Positions 51,101 to 60,775 are shown, counted from the first letter of the stretch. The stretch: 64,000 nt of DNA from Crassaminicella profunda (GCF_019884785.1 NZ_CP082326.1:3527355-3591354); one strand, 5' to 3'. The notes: generated from the sequence alone by a model not told the origin. Program-made: numbers and translations.

Positions 51101-51831
51101 GGTTCACCAGGTCTAAGCTTTTTGTAGATTTCTAGTAAACCCTCTTCTTGTGATTTAGTATTATCCTTATCTAAGGTATGCATCAATCTCTCATCTTCAC
51201 CTAAAAGATTAATAATTTCTGCATCACTACCAAACCCCATTGCGCGAAGCAATACTGTCATAGGTTGTTTTCTTGTTCTGTCAACTCTTACAGATATAAT
51301 ATCATTTGAATCTGTTTCATACTCCAACCATGCCCCACGGTTTGGTATTACTGTTGTAGAAAAGAGTTTTTTTCCTGTTCTATCTAATTGTACCGCATAA
51401 TATGGGCCTGGAGATCTTACAAGCTGTGTTACAATAACTCTTTCAGCTCCATTAATGATAAAAGTTCCCTTATCTGTCATGAGAGGAAAATCTCCCATAA
51501 AGACTTCCTGTTCCTTCACTTCACCAGTTTCCTTATTGATGAGTCTAACTTTTACTTTCAGTGGTGCCGCATAAGTTACATCTCTTTCTTTACATTCTTC
51601 TATTTCATATTTTGGCTCCCCATCCAATGAATAATCAATAAATTCTAGGATTAGATTACCAGTGTAATCTTGAATCGGGGAAATATCTTCAAAAACTTCT
51701 CTTAATCCATCTTTTAAAAACCATTCATAAGATTTACTTTGGATTTCAATAAGATTTGGCATCTGTGCAACTTCTTCAATACTTGCGTAACTCATTCTCT
51801 TTCTTTTTCCGACCTGAATAGGATGTGGCAT
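48127..51831 (-). CDS. rpoB: RNA polymerase subunit beta
   Basis: The 1234-residue subunit starts [21 protein letters not shown]. The rifampicin region reads [34 protein letters not shown], the wild-type sensitive pattern. The C-terminus has an acidic tail of about 60 residues. The ATG at 51831 lies 7-8 bases after AAGGGG; a GTG three codons earlier overlaps that box. The gene has its own promoter and a 300-base leader. Confidence 0.98.
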   Translation of the reverse strand: MPHPIQVGKRKRMSYASIEEVAQMPNLIEIQSKSYEWFLKDGLREVFEDISPIQDYTGNLILEFIDYSLDGEPKYEIEECKERDVTYAAPLKVKVRLINKETGEVKEQEVFMGDFPLMTDKGTFIINGAERVIVTQLVRSPGPYYAVQLDRTGKKLFSTTVIPNRGAWLEYETDSNDIISVRVDRTRKQPMTVLLRAMGFGSDAEIINLLGEDERLMHTLDKDNTKSQEEGLLEIYKKLRPGEPPTVESAKSLIDSLFFDPKRYDLAKVGRYKYNKKLCISNRIATNVAAENVVNPYTGEIYVEEGQKISRELAKVIENAGIKAVNVMGEEGKIVKVIGNHFVDIKEHIHFNIDGLNVEERVHFPVLKEILDTYTDENEIREALKERRKDLSPKNIIIDDMIASVSYVLNLAHGVGAVDDIDHLGNRRLRSVGELLQNQFRIGLSRMERVVKERMTIQDIDVITPQALINIRPVAAAIKEFFGSSQLSQFMDQTNPLAELTHKRRLSALGPGGLSRERAGFEVRDVHHSHYGRMCPIETPEGPNIGLIGSLTTYGRINEYGFIEAPYRRVDKERDVVTETVDYLTADEEDPVIVAQANEPLDEEGRFINRRVTARCKNGDIDVVPRDEVDYMDVTPKQMVSVATAMIPFLENDDANRALMGSNMQRQAVPLLRTDAPIIGTGMEYIAARDSGVVVLAKHAGIIEKVSADEIVIKRDVDGGRDRYKMLKFKRSNQGTCINQRPIVSKGERVEKGDSIADGPSTDTGEIALGRNLLIGFMTWEGYNYEDAILLNERLVMEDALSSVHIEEYESEARDTKLGPEEITRDIPNVGEEALKDLDERGIIRIGAEVKSGDILVGKVTPKGETELTAEERLLRAIFGEKAREVRDTSLRVPHGESGIIVDVKVFTRENGDELPPGVNVLVRCYIAKKRKINVGDKMAGRHGNKGVISRILPEEDMPFLEDGTPLQVVLNPLGVPSRMNIGQVLEVHLGMAAKKLGWHVATPVFDGAREPDIREALREAGYPEDGKLQLYDGRTGMPFDNRVTVGYMYMLKLHHLVDDKIHARSTGPYSLVTQQPLGGKAQFGGQRFGEMEVWALEAYGAAHTLQEILTVKSDDVVGRVKAYESIVKGENIPEPGVPESFKVLIKELQSLALDVKVLTSEDAEIEIKESIDDDGSELDKILEGEEYQVPEEKYIDQNIEEPEEEQVEEPGELEDIDESELEYPTDEIEDFNF

Positions 51832-51855
51832 ACTTTTCACCCCTTGTAGTAGTAT

Positions 51856-51895
51856 AAAAAAGTCTTTCCAATTTCTTTATAAGATTGACTTTTTT
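51856..51895 (-). terminator. Terminator-like hairpin just upstream of rpoB (possible attenuator)
   Basis: A 9-bp stem AAAAAAGTC/GACTTTTTT encloses a 22-base loop and ends in T on the minus strand, 25 bases before the rpoB start. It lies between the rpoB promoter and the gene, so read-through of it may set rpoBC output. Confidence 0.5.
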
Positions 51896-52145
51896 GAAAT
51901 ACATAAGGTTTATAATTTCCTATGTATCATAAAAAAAACCTCAAATATTCACACACAAAAAAAATTTATAATTGTCTTATTCAATGTGAAAGGAGGTCTT
52001 TTGTTCAAATTTTTATCTATATCAACAACTTTTAAGATAAAAGTTGGAAATCAAAGACATAAATGCTATTCTTCTCATACTATTACCATTTAAAAGGTCT
52101 TTTATACAATTTAATGTAAGTTTCGGCCTCCTATGGCAGTATATA

Positions 52146-52174
52146 ATGCTATCATAATCTTTATCTGTTGTCAA
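52146..52174 (-). promoter_or_regulatory. Promoter of rpoBC
   Basis: TTGACA (52169-52174) and TAGCAT (52146-52151) are 17 bases apart. The leader to rpoB is about 310 bases. Between here and the rplL end (52180-52397) I see only two terminator hairpins. Confidence 0.75.
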
Positions 52175-52240
52175 GCCCTGAATTTTATGTTATAATTGAT
52201 TTGTTTGTTTTTATTGTTTTAACGTATATCATTTGCTTAA

Positions 52241-52287
52241 AAAATAAAAAAGTCTTCCTTTGAAAAATTTTCAAGGTTGACTTTTTT
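52241..52287 (-). terminator. Second terminator downstream of rplJL
   Basis: The 9-bp stem AAAAAAGTC/GACTTTTTT with an inner CCTTGAAAA/TTTTCAAGG stem is followed on the minus strand by a T-rich tail. Together with the hairpin at 52355-52380 it separates rplJL from rpoBC. Confidence 0.75.
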
Positions 52288-52354
52288 TAATGCATAACGA
52301 AAACCATAATTTATCTACAATCTTTAAAAGATTACAATTGTCTATGCATTATAA

Positions 52355-52380
52355 AAAGGTACTCTGGATTTCTCCAGAGT
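52355..52380 (-). terminator. Terminator directly after rplL
   Basis: The 8-bp stem ACTCTGGA/TCCAGAGT with a 4-base loop ends in CCTTTTT on the minus strand. Confidence 0.85.
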
Positions 52381-52397
52381 TCCCTTTTGTTTTTTTG

Positions 52398-52763
52398 TTA
52401 CTTAAGCTCTGCACCTGCTCCAACTTCTTCAAGTTTTGCTTTCATTTCTTCTGCTTCTGCTTTAGCAACGCCTTCTTTTAATGTTCCAGGAGCGCCATCA
52501 ACTAATGCTTTTGCTTCTTTAAGTCCAAGACCTGTAATCTCTCTTACAGCTTTGATTACTTTAATTTTTTGACTTCCAGCGCTAGTTAAAACTACATCAA
52601 ATTCAGTTTTCTCTTCAACTGCTGCTCCTGCTGCTGCTCCTCCTGCAACTGCAACTGGTGCTGCTGCTGATACTCCAAATTCTTCTTCACATGCTTTTAC
52701 TAATTCATTTAACTCAAGTACTGTCATACCTTTTATAGCTTCAATAATTTGCTCTTTTGTCAT
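52398..52763 (-). CDS. rplL: 50S ribosomal protein L7/L12
   Basis: The 121-residue stalk protein has an N-terminal dimerisation helix pair, an Ala-rich hinge ([16 protein letters not shown]) and the C-terminal domain with KTEFDVVL and [15 protein letters not shown], which binds translation factors. It follows rplJ in the usual pair. Confidence 0.98.
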   Translation of the reverse strand: MTKEQIIEAIKGMTVLELNELVKACEEEFGVSAAAPVAVAGGAAAGAAVEEKTEFDVVLTSAGSQKIKVIKAVREITGLGLKEAKALVDGAPGTLKEGVAKAEAEEMKAKLEEVGAGAELK

Positions 52764-52793
52764 TTTAGTACACCTCCGAAATTTTTTAAATTA

Positions 52794-53291
52794 TTATGCT
52801 TCAGCGCCATCTTTATCTGCAATAGCTTGAAGTAAGTAAGCAAGATTTGATAATGGTGATTTGATGCTTCCAAGAAGTTTTGCAAGTAATACATCTCTTG
52901 ATGGAATTTCTGCAATTTCTTTAATTGTATCAACACCATAATATTGTCCTTCAACAACGGCTGATTTTAACTCTAAAGTTTTGTGCTCTTTTGCAAAATC
53001 ATTTAAGATTTTTGCTGGAGTTACAGGATCTTCATATCCAAAAGCAACAGCATTTGGTCCTGTTAGATCTGCTGTTAAAGGTTCGAATTCAGTTTCTTTT
53101 ACAGCTAATCTCATTAAAGTATTTTTATATACCTTATATTCTACACCAGCTTCTCTCATGTTCTTTCTTAACTGTGTTGCTTCTTCTACAGTTAATCCTC
53201 TATAATCTACAACTACAGCTGATTGTGCTTTAGAGAACTTTTCTTTAATTTCTTCTACAACCTGCTTTTTGGTTTCTAAGTTGCTTGACAT
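52794..53291 (-). CDS. rplJ: 50S ribosomal protein L10
   Basis: The 165-residue L10 starts [19 protein letters not shown]. The ATG at 53291 is preceded by GAGGAGG about 11 bases upstream; a GTG abutting that box is less likely. L10 anchors L7/L12 dimers and, as L10(L12)4, represses its own operon through the leader that precedes it here. Confidence 0.97.
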   Translation of the reverse strand: MSSNLETKKQVVEEIKEKFSKAQSAVVVDYRGLTVEEATQLRKNMREAGVEYKVYKNTLMRLAVKETEFEPLTADLTGPNAVAFGYEDPVTPAKILNDFAKEHKTLELKSAVVEGQYYGVDTIKEIAEIPSRDVLLAKLLGSIKSPLSNLAYLLQAIADKDGAEA

Positions 53292-53333
53292 TCCGGTGTC
53301 CACCTCCTCTGCAATTTTAAAATTGCTAAAACC

Positions 53334-53479
53334 GTTCTGTTATAAATAACAGAACCTCTCTACCGTAGACATAGAGAGGTTCTTAAATTCTTTCGAATCT
53401 ATAGACAATTACCTCGGTAGGATTATTTAAACCAAATGGTCCCTACTGTCTACGGTTTATATTCATTTTTGTTTGCAAC
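53334..53479 (-). promoter_or_regulatory. L10 leader RNA with alternative hairpins
   Basis: A 12-bp stem AGAACCTCTCTA/TAGAGAGGTTCT (53351-53383) overlaps a second 10-bp stem GTTCTGTTAT/ATAACAGAAC (53334-53355), so the two cannot form together. The loop of the first contains TGTCTACGGT, a perfect 10-base complement of ACCGTAGACA at the 5' end of the leader (about 53446-53457). This fits a ribosomal protein L10 leader that switches between pairing states. Confidence 0.8.
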
Positions 53480-53486
53480 ATCATTA

Positions 53487-53515
53487 ATTATATCATTTCA
53501 TTTATATCATGTCAA
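53487..53515 (-). promoter_or_regulatory. Consensus promoter of rplJL
   Basis: TTGACA (53510-53515) and TATAAT (53487-53492), both perfect, are separated by 17 bases. The promoter starts directly after rplA. Confidence 0.9.
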
Positions 53516-53533
53516 TGATATTTTTTAAAAACA

Positions 53534-54232
53534 CTAATCCATTATTTTAACTGGATTAACCTTGATACCAGGTCCCATTGTGCTTGTTAAGGTAACACTT
53601 CTTAAGTATTGTCCTTTGGCAGCCGCTGGTTTTGCTTTAATAACTGCATCCATTAATATTTTAAAGTTTTCAGTTAATTTTTCTGCACCAAAAGATGCTT
53701 TTCCAATTGGTACGTGAATAATATTTGTTTTATCCAATCTATACTCAACTTTTCCTGCTTTAATTTCATTAATTGCTTTCTCTACTTCGAATGTAACTGT
53801 TCCTGATTTAGGGTTTGGCATTAAACCTTTTGGTCCTAATACTCTACCAAGTCTTCCTACAAGACCCATCATATCTGGTGTAGCTACTACTACATCAAAG
53901 TCAAACCAGTTTTCTTTTTGAATCTTTTCAACTAATTCTTGAGCTCCAACATAATCTGCACCAGCATTTTCAGCTTCTTTGACTTTGTCACCCTTTGCAA
54001 AAACTAATACTTTTTTTGTTTTACCTGTACCATGTGGTAATACAATAGCACCTCTAACTTGTTGATCTGCATGTCTTGAGTCAACCCCAAGTCTAATATG
54101 TGCTTCAACAGTCTCATCAAACTTTGCTTTTGCAGTATCTACTACTAATTTTACAGCTTCTTCTGTTCCATACTGAACAGTTCTATCAATTAGCTTTGCG
54201 CTTTCTTGATATTTTTTACCTCTTTTTGGCAT
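53534..54232 (-). CDS. rplA: 50S ribosomal protein L1
   Basis: The 232-residue L1 has the signature [31 protein letters not shown] in two-domain context and full length. It forms the mobile L1 stalk that helps E-site tRNA release. Follows rplK. Confidence 0.98.
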   Translation of the reverse strand: MPKRGKKYQESAKLIDRTVQYGTEEAVKLVVDTAKAKFDETVEAHIRLGVDSRHADQQVRGAIVLPHGTGKTKKVLVFAKGDKVKEAENAGADYVGAQELVEKIQKENWFDFDVVVATPDMMGLVGRLGRVLGPKGLMPNPKSGTVTFEVEKAINEIKAGKVEYRLDKTNIIHVPIGKASFGAEKLTENFKILMDAVIKAKPAAAKGQYLRSVTLTSTMGPGIKVNPVKIMD

Positions 54233-54291
54233 TTTTTATCCTCCTTCGTGGTTTTAACGGTTTTTGAGAATACCTCCCACTATACTAAGTA

Positions 54292-54717
54292 TTATTCTTC
54301 TACGATAATACCCATACTTCTAGCAGTACCTTTAATCATGCTCATAGCAGTTTCTAAGCTACCAGCATTTAAATCAGGCATTTTCAATTCAGCAATTTCT
54401 TTTACTTTGTCTACTGATATTGTTGCAACCTTATTCTTATTTGGTTCACCAGAAGCAGACTTAAGACCTGCTGCTTTCTTTAACAATACAGCTGCTGGTG
54501 GTGTTTTAGTGATAAATGTAAATGATCTATCTTGGTAAACTGTAATCACTACTGGTATAATTAAACCAGCTTGATCTGCAGTTTTTGCATTGAACTCCTT
54601 ACAGAATTGCATAATGTTTACACCTTGTTGTCCAAGAGCTGGACCTACTGGTGGTGCTGGAGTAGCTTTTCCTGCAGGGATTTGTAATTTAACCATTCCT
54701 GTAACTTTTTTCGCCAT
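54292..54717 (-). CDS. rplK: 50S ribosomal protein L11
   Basis: The 141-residue L11 has the proline-rich [21 protein letters not shown]-terminal region (thiostrepton site) and the C-terminal RNA-binding domain with GTARSMGI. It is needed for RelA-type stringent signalling. The 96-base gap to nusG holds three direct copies of GCATATAAG. Confidence 0.98.
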   Translation of the reverse strand: MAKKVTGMVKLQIPAGKATPAPPVGPALGQQGVNIMQFCKEFNAKTADQAGLIIPVVITVYQDRSFTFITKTPPAAVLLKKAAGLKSASGEPNKNKVATISVDKVKEIAELKMPDLNAGSLETAMSMIKGTARSMGIIVEE

Positions 54718-54813
54718 TAGTACACCTCCTCATTTTTCATGCAGCTAATCTGCATATAAGTTTTTTATATCAAAAAGCATATAAGCTAGGCATATAAGCT
54801 TTTTTAAAGCAAA

Positions 54814-55332
54814 TTATAATCTTTCTATTTGTGTAAAATCTAATTCTACAGGTGTTTCTCTTCCAAACATGGAAATAAGTACTTTCAATGTTTGTCTTTC
54901 TAAATTAATTCCCTTTACAACTCCGATAAAGCTCTCAAATGGTCCTGATGTAACTTTTACTGAGTCTCCTACAACAACATCGATTTCTGCAACTGGTTCT
55001 TCAATTCCCATATTTTTCACTTCTTCGTCGCTTAAAGGAATAGGTTTAGATCCTGGACCTACGAATCCTGTAACACCTCTTGTATTTCTTACTACATACC
55101 AAGACTCATCATTCATAATCATCTTAACGATTACATATCCAGGGAAAATTTTCTTCTGTTTTGCTTTTTTCTTTCCGTTTTTTATTTCTATTTTCTCTTC
55201 TGTTGGTACAACAATCTCAGTAATAACCTCTTCCATCCCTCTATTCTCAACAAGCTTTTCAATGTTCGCTTTTACTTTATTTTCATGTCCAGAATAGGTG
55301 TGGACTACATACCATTTTGGCTTTTCAGACAT
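54814..55332 (-). CDS. nusG: Transcription antitermination/elongation factor NusG
   Basis: The 172-residue protein has the NGN domain (KWYVVHTYSGHENKV) and a C-terminal KOW domain (GDSVKVTSGPFESFIGVV). It rides on RNA polymerase and affects pausing. Standard secE-nusG-rplK order. Confidence 0.98.
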   Translation of the reverse strand: MSEKPKWYVVHTYSGHENKVKANIEKLVENRGMEEVITEIVVPTEEKIEIKNGKKKAKQKKIFPGYVIVKMIMNDESWYVVRNTRGVTGFVGPGSKPIPLSDEEVKNMGIEEPVAEIDVVVGDSVKVTSGPFESFIGVVKGINLERQTLKVLISMFGRETPVELDFTQIERL

Positions 55333-55344
55333 ATATCTCCCTCA

Positions 55345-55563
55345 CTATTTAATAATTTGATGAAGAGCTTTTCCAAAAACAGTATCTACTAGCCAAATTC
55401 CAACTGATACCATAACACAAGTTGTCAGTACAACTGTGGTATACGAAATTAAGTCTTTTTTATTTGGCCAAATTACTTTTTTTAGTTCTGCTTTAACATT
55501 TTTAAAATATTTCCCTATACTCTGGGATTTTGCTACCTTATTTGTATTCGTTTGTACTGCCAT
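55345..55563 (-). CDS. secE: Protein translocase subunit SecE
   Basis: The 72-residue single-helix SecE has the conserved cytoplasmic segment VKAELKKVIWPNKKDLISYT followed by one membrane helix. It clamps the SecY channel encoded at 28571-29848. Confidence 0.97.
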   Translation of the reverse strand: MAVQTNTNKVAKSQSIGKYFKNVKAELKKVIWPNKKDLISYTTVVLTTCVMVSVGIWLVDTVFGKALHQIIK

Positions 55564-55615
55564 ACTAATTCACATCCTTATATGTTAATTGTACAAAACA
55601 TAAATACTCAAAAGA

Positions 55616-55765
55616 CTATTTTGTTTCTTTGTGAGTTGTGTGAGTTTTACAGAATTTGCAGTATTTTTTCATTTCTAATCTGTCTGGATTGTTCTTTTTG
55701 TTTTTCATCGTATGATAATTTCTTTGTTTGCACTCTGTACATGCTAAAGTCACTTTTACTCTCAT
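55616..55765 (-). CDS. rpmG: 50S ribosomal protein L33
   Basis: The 49-residue L33 has zinc ligands in CTECKQRNY and CKFCKTH, so it is the zinc-binding form. The ATG at 55765 follows TAGGAGG; an 18-residue upstream extension has no support. First gene of rpmG-secE-nusG-rplK-rplA. Confidence 0.97.
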   Translation of the reverse strand: MRVKVTLACTECKQRNYHTMKNKKNNPDRLEMKKYCKFCKTHTTHKETK

Positions 55766-55850
55766 GCTTACACCTCCTATGATCGCAACGCTTATCTGAA
55801 CGATCTTGCAATTCGACACAAATATCTCATTATGACATCATCACTTAATA

Positions 55851-55879
55851 AAGCTATCACAATTTCTCATCCATGTCAA
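55851..55879 (-). promoter_or_regulatory. Promoter of rpmG-secE-nusG
   Basis: TTGACA (55874-55879) and TAGCTT (55851-55856) are 17 bases apart, about 85 bases upstream of rpmG. Confidence 0.7.
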
Positions 55880-55928
55880 TATAGTTTTTACTTGCTGCTT
55901 AACACAACAAAAATATTTCATTTATAAG

Positions 55929-55965
55929 CACACAGAAAAAAACACTTGTTTTTTAGTGCTTTTTC
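55929..55965. terminator. Terminator between tuf and rpmG
   Basis: The stem AAAAAGCACT/AGTGTTTTTT encloses an 8-base A-rich loop. T runs exist on both sides, so it can act in either direction. Confidence 0.75.
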
Positions 55966-56029
55966 CTCTGTATTTATTTGTTATTTTTTAGTATAGCCAT
56001 AATATTTATTTATTATTGCAGTTTATTTT

Positions 56030-56064
56030 AAAGGACTAGGCTTGGGTTTCAAACCTAGTCCTTT
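56030..56064. terminator. Hairpin directly after tuf, T run on the plus side
   Basis: A perfect 11-bp stem AAAGGACTAGG/CCTAGTCCTTT with an inner TTG/CAA pairing. The T-rich tail is on the plus strand; on the minus strand the stem is followed by TAAAATAAA. As after the other tuf copy, the hairpin looks better in the antisense direction. Confidence 0.6.
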
Positions 56065-56082
56065 TTATTTCTCATTCTTTAA

Positions 56083-57276
56083 TTATTCAATAATTTGAGC
56101 AACAACACCTGCTCCAACTGTTCTTCCACCCTCACGGATAGCGAATCTTAATCCTTCTTCAACAGCGATTGGGTTAATTAACTCAATTTCCATTGTGATA
56201 TTATCTCCAGGCATACACATTTCTACACCTTCTGGTAATTCAATTGATCCAGTAATATCTGTTGTTCTGAAATAGAATTGTGGTCTGTATCCTTTAAAGA
56301 ATGGTGTATGTCTTCCACCTTCTTCTTTCTTTAATACATAAACCTCTGCCTTGAATTTTGTATGTGGATGAATTGTTCCAGGCTTAGCTAATACTTGTCC
56401 TCTTTCGATTTCATCTCTTTGTACACCTCTTAAAAGTGCTCCGATGTTATCTCCAGCTTGTGCTTGATCAAGAAGCTTTCTGAACATTTCTACTCCTGTT
56501 ACTACTACTTTTCTTGGCTCTTCTGATAATCCTACGATTTCTACTTCGTCTTGTACTTTTACGATTCCTCTTTCTACTCTTCCTGTTGCTACTGTTCCTC
56601 TACCTGTGATTGAGAATACGTCCTCTACTGGCATGATGAATGGCTTGTCTGTATCTCTTTCTGGTTCTGGAATATATGCATCGATTTCCTCGAATAATTC
56701 TACGATTTTATCTCCCCATGGTCCATCTGGATTATTTAATGCTTCTAAAGCTGATCCTCTGATGATTGGAGTGTCATCTCCTGGGAATTCATACTCGTCT
56801 AATAATTCTCTTACTTCCATTTCTACTAAGTCTAATAATTCTTCGTCATCTACCATATCGCATTTGTTTAAGAATACTACGATGTATGGTACACCAACTT
56901 GTCTTGAAAGTAGGATATGCTCTCTTGTTTGAGGCATTGGACCATCTGTTGCTGCACATACTAGGATTGCTCCATCCATTTGTGCTGCTCCTGTGATCAT
57001 GTTCTTAACGTAGTCAGCATGTCCTGGACAGTCTACGTGTGCGTAGTGTCTGTTTGGAGTCTCATACTCAACGTGTGCTGTTGAGATTGTGATTCCTCTT
57101 TCTCTTTCTTCTGGAGCTTTATCGATGTTTGCAAAGTCTACAGCTTCTCCAGTTCCAAACTTTTTGTTTAGAGTCATTGTGATTGCTGCTGTTAATGTTG
57201 TCTTACCGTGGTCAACGTGACCGATTGTTCCAATGTTAACATGTGGCTTATTTCTTTCAAATTTAGCTTTTGCCAT
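56083..57276 (-). CDS. tuf: Elongation factor Tu, copy behind tRNA-Thr
   Basis: The 397-residue EF-Tu carries the motifs [17 protein letters not shown] and NKCDMVDD and appears identical at the nucleotide level to 39614-40807. The start at 57276 has AAGGAGG upstream. It lies 88 bases after tRNA-Thr with no terminator between them, an arrangement also seen for tufB in E. coli (thrT-tufB), so tRNA and mRNA are probably made as one transcript and processed. A second weak promoter TTGAAA/TAATAT just before the gene is possible. Confidence 0.98.
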   Translation of the reverse strand: MAKAKFERNKPHVNIGTIGHVDHGKTTLTAAITMTLNKKFGTGEAVDFANIDKAPEERERGITISTAHVEYETPNRHYAHVDCPGHADYVKNMITGAAQMDGAILVCAATDGPMPQTREHILLSRQVGVPYIVVFLNKCDMVDDEELLDLVEMEVRELLDEYEFPGDDTPIIRGSALEALNNPDGPWGDKIVELFEEIDAYIPEPERDTDKPFIMPVEDVFSITGRGTVATGRVERGIVKVQDEVEIVGLSEEPRKVVVTGVEMFRKLLDQAQAGDNIGALLRGVQRDEIERGQVLAKPGTIHPHTKFKAEVYVLKKEEGGRHTPFFKGYRPQFYFRTTDITGSIELPEGVEMCMPGDNITMEIELINPIAVEEGLRFAIREGGRTVGAGVVAQIIE

Positions 57277-57364
57277 TTTGTTTTTCCTCCTTACCATATT
57301 ATTTCTAATATTTTAATTTTTCAAGTAAACTCATCCGGGTGTATCTATGTATGCAAATCTAAAA

Positions 57365-57441
57365 TGGAGCCCATGAGCGGATTCGAACCGCCGATCTCCG
57401 CCTTACCAAGGCGACGCTCTAACCGACTGAGCCACATGGGC
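57365..57441 (-). tRNA. tRNA-Thr (anticodon GGT)
   Basis: The minus strand folds into a cloverleaf: acceptor arms GCCCATG/CATGGGC, anticodon loop TTGGTAA with anticodon GGT, T-arm GGTTCGAATC, and an encoded CCA end. It reads ACC (and ACU by wobble). Confidence 0.97.
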
Positions 57442-57455
57442 ACTCACCATTAATC

Positions 57456-57484
57456 ATTTTACTACGAATCCAGAACAAAGTCAA
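57456..57484 (-). promoter_or_regulatory. Promoter of tRNA-Thr/tuf
   Basis: TTGACT (57479-57484) and TAAAAT (57456-57461) are 17 bases apart, about 15 bases upstream of the tRNA. Confidence 0.8.
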
Positions 57485-57511
57485 CATTTTTTATTTTGAT
57501 TTTTTTAGTTC

Positions 57512-58159
57512 TTAACTACCTCTTACTTCTAAATATCTCTCTAGTTTTCTTTTGACACGTTGCAGCGCATTGTCAATAGACTTTACATGTCTATCTAATT
57601 CAACAGCCATTTCCTGATAAGACTTTCCTTGCAGATAAGACATAAGTACTGTCCATTCCAAATCGCTTAGAATCTCTCCTATCTTCGATTCAATATGAGA
57701 AAGTTCTTCTCTAGATATAATCAATTCTTCTGGATCAGAAATCTTTGCTCCAGATATAACATCAAGTAGTGTTCTATCTGATTCCTCATCATATATGGGC
57801 TTATTTAAAGAAATATAGGAATTTAGTGGTATATGTTTTTGCCTTGTAGCCGTTTTAATAGCTGTAATAATCTGCCTTGTAATGCATAATTCCGCAAAAG
57901 CTCTAAAAGATGATAGCTTGTCCGGCTTAAAATCACGAATCGCTTTAAAAAGGCCAATCATTCCTTCTTGAATAATATCTTCTCGATCTGCTCCAATTAA
58001 AAAATAAGACCTAGCTTTTGCTCTAACAAAATTTTTATATTTTTTAATGAGATGCTCCTGTGCTTTAGAATTTCCTCGCCTAGCATCTTCCACAACATCT
58101 TCATCTATCATAAATTCAACTTTTTCAGTAACTTCCTCTCGTTCACTACTGATTCCCAC
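57512..58159 (-). CDS. sigH: Sporulation sigma factor SigH
   Basis: The 215-residue sigma-70 family protein matches SigH strongly through FVRAKARSYFLIGADREDI(I/V)QEGMIGL (region 2), ATRQKHIPLNSY and the C-terminal RHVKSIDNALQRVKRKLE helix-turn-helix. SigH directs the switch into sporulation and, in Bacillus, transcribes spo0A and spoIIA. I choose GTG 58159, 8 bases after GGAGG; the TTG 13 codons upstream lacks a good ribosome binding site. Its place near rae1 and rpmG is conserved. Confidence 0.95.
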   Translation of the reverse strand: MGISSEREEVTEKVEFMIDEDVVEDARRGNSKAQEHLIKKYKNFVRAKARSYFLIGADREDIIQEGMIGLFKAIRDFKPDKLSSFRAFAELCITRQIITAIKTATRQKHIPLNSYISLNKPIYDEESDRTLLDVISGAKISDPEELIISREELSHIESKIGEILSDLEWTVLMSYLQGKSYQEMAVELDRHVKSIDNALQRVKRKLERYLEVRGS

Positions 58160-58307
58160 CAACATCTCCTCCAGCACTTTTTTGTTTTGTGCTATCAAAA
58201 CCCTAAAATTTTACAAAATTACAATATATATACAAACTCATCCTATAGCAATCAGCACAAAATCGTATATTTATTATAACTTAATTTTTATCATCTAGTC
58301 AAGAAAA

Positions 58308-58823
58308 TCATTGATTTCTGCGCCATTTTTCAAGCTTTTCGACAATTTCTTTGTCAATTCGATCTTGAAGGGTAGAACGTATTTGTTTTGTAGCTGCTGT
58401 TTTTTTATGGATTTTTTTTACAATTCTATCTAATTCAATTTTTAATTCTCTTGCAGAAATTCTTACAGCACCGCTGCCTAGTACGACCTGTTGCTCTGCC
58501 CAGTCTGATGTAGCAACCATCACAAAATTCCTTCTATTTTTCATTAGTTCTTCTACTTTTTTTTCAATATAAGAATCTGCTGTCTGATGTTCCTTTGTAA
58601 AAATCACCTCTACTCCCTTTGTAAAAAAGCTCTTTGTATCACCACCTTTTACATAATGAGCATCAAACACAATCATCACATGATATCCGGTATAATGCTT
58701 ATAATCCACCAATTCTTGAATCAGCACATCTCTCGCTTCTTCTAAATTAGTCCTACCTATTTTTTTTAACTTTGGCCAAGCATTAATCACATTATAACCA
58801 TCTACTAATAAAAACTGATTCAC
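58308..58823 (-). CDS. rae1: NYN-domain ribosome-associated endoribonuclease (Rae1/YacP)
   Basis: The 171-residue PIN-like NYN domain protein has the acidic active-site pattern LLVDGYNVINAW (Asp8), IVFDAHY and TSDWAEQ. Bacillus Rae1 cleaves mRNA in the ribosomal A site. The C-terminal basic helix is typical. It sits between rlmB and sigH as in other Firmicutes. Confidence 0.92.
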   Translation of the reverse strand: MNQFLLVDGYNVINAWPKLKKIGRTNLEEARDVLIQELVDYKHYTGYHVMIVFDAHYVKGGDTKSFFTKGVEVIFTKEHQTADSYIEKKVEELMKNRRNFVMVATSDWAEQQVVLGSGAVRISARELKIELDRIVKKIHKKTAATKQIRSTLQDRIDKEIVEKLEKWRRNQ

Positions 58824-58835
58824 AATCCAATCACC

Positions 58836-59576
58836 CTATTCTTTCCCTTCTCTTTGACGCACCACTTCATACATAAGAACAGAAGCTGCTACCGATGCAT
58901 TTAAAGAACTCACTTCTCCTTTCATAGGAATATTTACTAGAAAATCGCATTTTTCCTTTATAAGTCTTCCTATTCCTTTTCCTTCACTACCAATAACTAA
59001 AGCAATTTTACCTTGTAAATTTTCTTCATAATGCTTCTTTTCTCCTGCCATATCTGCTCCCACTACCCATACACCTTTTGATTTTAGAAGATCTATGGTT
59101 CTTGCAATGTTTGACACCTTTGCAACAGGAACATACTCTATAGCCCCTGCAGAAGTTTTAGCAACTATCCCTGTCAGTCCTACTGATCTTCTTTTAGGGA
59201 TAATAATTCCATGAGCTCCGCAAGCATCTGCAGTTCTCATAATAGATCCTAAATTGTGAGGATCTGTAATTTCATCTAATACGATGATAAAAGGCTCTTC
59301 ATTTTTTTCTTCTGCTTTTTTCAAAATATCTTCAACTTCTACATATGTATGAGCTGCCACAAAAGCAATTACCCCTTGATGTGCATGAGATACTGAAATC
59401 TGATCAAGTTTTTGTTTCTCTACATATTGAACAGGTATTCCTTTATCTTTTGCCATGCCTACAATCTTTTTAACAGAACCTTCAGCCCCTTTTGTAATCA
59501 TAATTTTATCAATTTCTCTATCTGCTCTTAAGGCTTCTATAACTGGATTTCTTCCTTCAATTTTATCTAAATTCAT
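58836..59576 (-). CDS. rlmB: 23S rRNA (guanosine-2'-O)-methyltransferase RlmB
   Basis: The 246-residue SpoU-family enzyme has an N-terminal substrate-binding domain (GRNPVIEAL) and a knotted C-terminal domain with ITDPHNLGSIMRTADACG, VIGSEGKGIGRL and IPMKGEVSSLNASVAASV. It methylates G2251 (E. coli numbering) in the P loop of 23S rRNA, by homology. Confidence 0.95.
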   Translation of the reverse strand: MNLDKIEGRNPVIEALRADREIDKIMITKGAEGSVKKIVGMAKDKGIPVQYVEKQKLDQISVSHAHQGVIAFVAAHTYVEVEDILKKAEEKNEEPFIIVLDEITDPHNLGSIMRTADACGAHGIIIPKRRSVGLTGIVAKTSAGAIEYVPVAKVSNIARTIDLLKSKGVWVVGADMAGEKKHYEENLQGKIALVIGSEGKGIGRLIKEKCDFLVNIPMKGEVSSLNASVAASVLMYEVVRQREGKE

Positions 59577-59618
59577 CGCTGCACCTCTTTATCGTTTTTC
59601 TTTATAATTCCCAATATT

Positions 59619-60389
59619 TTAGATTTTATGGGTAAGTTGTAAAAAAGCTTCTCTTACTTCATTTACTTTACCACAAGTCATATTTCCCTCTGGACAAGGC
59701 CCTATAATACAACTAGGTCCTGCATTCTTAAATATAGTAGGAGCTACCATTTTTACTAATCCCAACATTTTTGTAGCCATTTCTCTAATTTCCCACTGAG
59801 CTCTTTGACAACATCGATGATGGAAAAAATTTAATAATGTTCTTGCATTCATGGTAAAAACAATTTTTGTCTCACAAGCATTAGGAAAAACATACCTACT
59901 ATCTTCTATGGCTTTTTTTTCAGAAATTCTTTTTGCTACTTTTTCACTTTTTCCTTCTTGAACCAATTGATCATAATGCTTTTTTTGTAGAATTTCTACC
60001 AATTGATTATATTTTTTCTGATCTTCCTCCATAGCTTTTATAAACATTTCTCTTGCCTCAGGAACAACTTCAATACTAGGAGGGATAATATATTCAAACT
60101 GATCAAGCTTTACATATCTTTGAGACTGCTGCGAGTAACTTGCTATCCTATGTCTCACTAATTGATGGGTAAGCACTCTACTTACTCCTTCTACTGCAAA
60201 TGTGAAGTTTATATGCTCTATGGGAGACTGATGCCCTAAACTCATAAGCATATTCAAAAACTTATCTGTTTTTTCGTCACTTAAATCTTCCATAATTTCA
60301 TCTACACCTACCCTTGAATAGCAAAGCTTAGCAGCAGCAGCTACCACTCTTTCTGGCTCAGGTGTATGTTGAATCAACTGTACCTTCAT
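59619..60389 (-). CDS. thyX: FAD-dependent thymidylate synthase ThyX
   Basis: The 256-residue enzyme has the ThyX signature [14 protein letters not shown] at about residue 79, with flanking HQLV and the C-terminal [14 protein letters not shown] block. It makes dTMP from dUMP with FAD and methylene-tetrahydrofolate and does not need dihydrofolate reductase. It is conserved in this position between mrnC and rlmB. Confidence 0.95.
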   Translation of the reverse strand: MKVQLIQHTPEPERVVAAAAKLCYSRVGVDEIMEDLSDEKTDKFLNMLMSLGHQSPIEHINFTFAVEGVSRVLTHQLVRHRIASYSQQSQRYVKLDQFEYIIPPSIEVVPEAREMFIKAMEEDQKKYNQLVEILQKKHYDQLVQEGKSEKVAKRISEKKAIEDSRYVFPNACETKIVFTMNARTLLNFFHHRCCQRAQWEIREMATKMLGLVKMVAPTIFKNAGPSCIIGPCPEGNMTCGKVNEVREAFLQLTHKI

Positions 60390-60400
60390 CTATATTCCTC

Positions 60401-60775
60401 CTATTTTTTTACTTTTTCTTCTGACCACTCACTATTTATTCTGAATTCCTTATAGGGAATAATATATAAAATATATCCTCTTACCTTAGCTTGATAAGCT
60501 CCAGAAATTTTTCTTTTTTGTTCATCATAAATACTAATACTTGAAGTCCCTTCCATATGGGTCTTTTTTATAGCCACTACTCTTTTATTAGCAATTCCTA
60601 TTTTTTCTAAAAAATTGGTATGCTTTTCATCTGTGTCAATTGTCTTTTCTACAAATTCCTTGAATAACAAAGCATCCCCCGTAACTTGGGCTTCATCGAA
60701 AAATAAGGATTTACAAATAAGTATTGTCAATAATAATAAGATTACTATAAGCATACTCTTTTCTCTTTTGGTCAT
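60401..60775 (-). CDS. Membrane-anchored protein of unknown function
   Basis: The 124-residue protein has one N-terminal hydrophobic anchor (about 8-26) and a soluble outside domain of mixed strands ending with SEWSEEKVKK. I do not recognise the family. It lies 14 bases after mrnC and 11 before thyX, so it belongs to the same operon. Confidence 0.65.
   Translation of the reverse strand: MTKREKSMLIVILLLLTILICKSLFFDEAQVTGDALLFKEFVEKTIDTDEKHTNFLEKIGIANKRVVAIKKTHMEGTSSISIYDEQKRKISGAYQAKVRGYILYIIPYKEFRINSEWSEEKVKK

Noticed and set aside
57208-57453. 81-aa plus-strand ORF over tRNA-Thr and the tuf start
   Set aside because: It runs through a clear tRNA gene on the other strand and matches no family.
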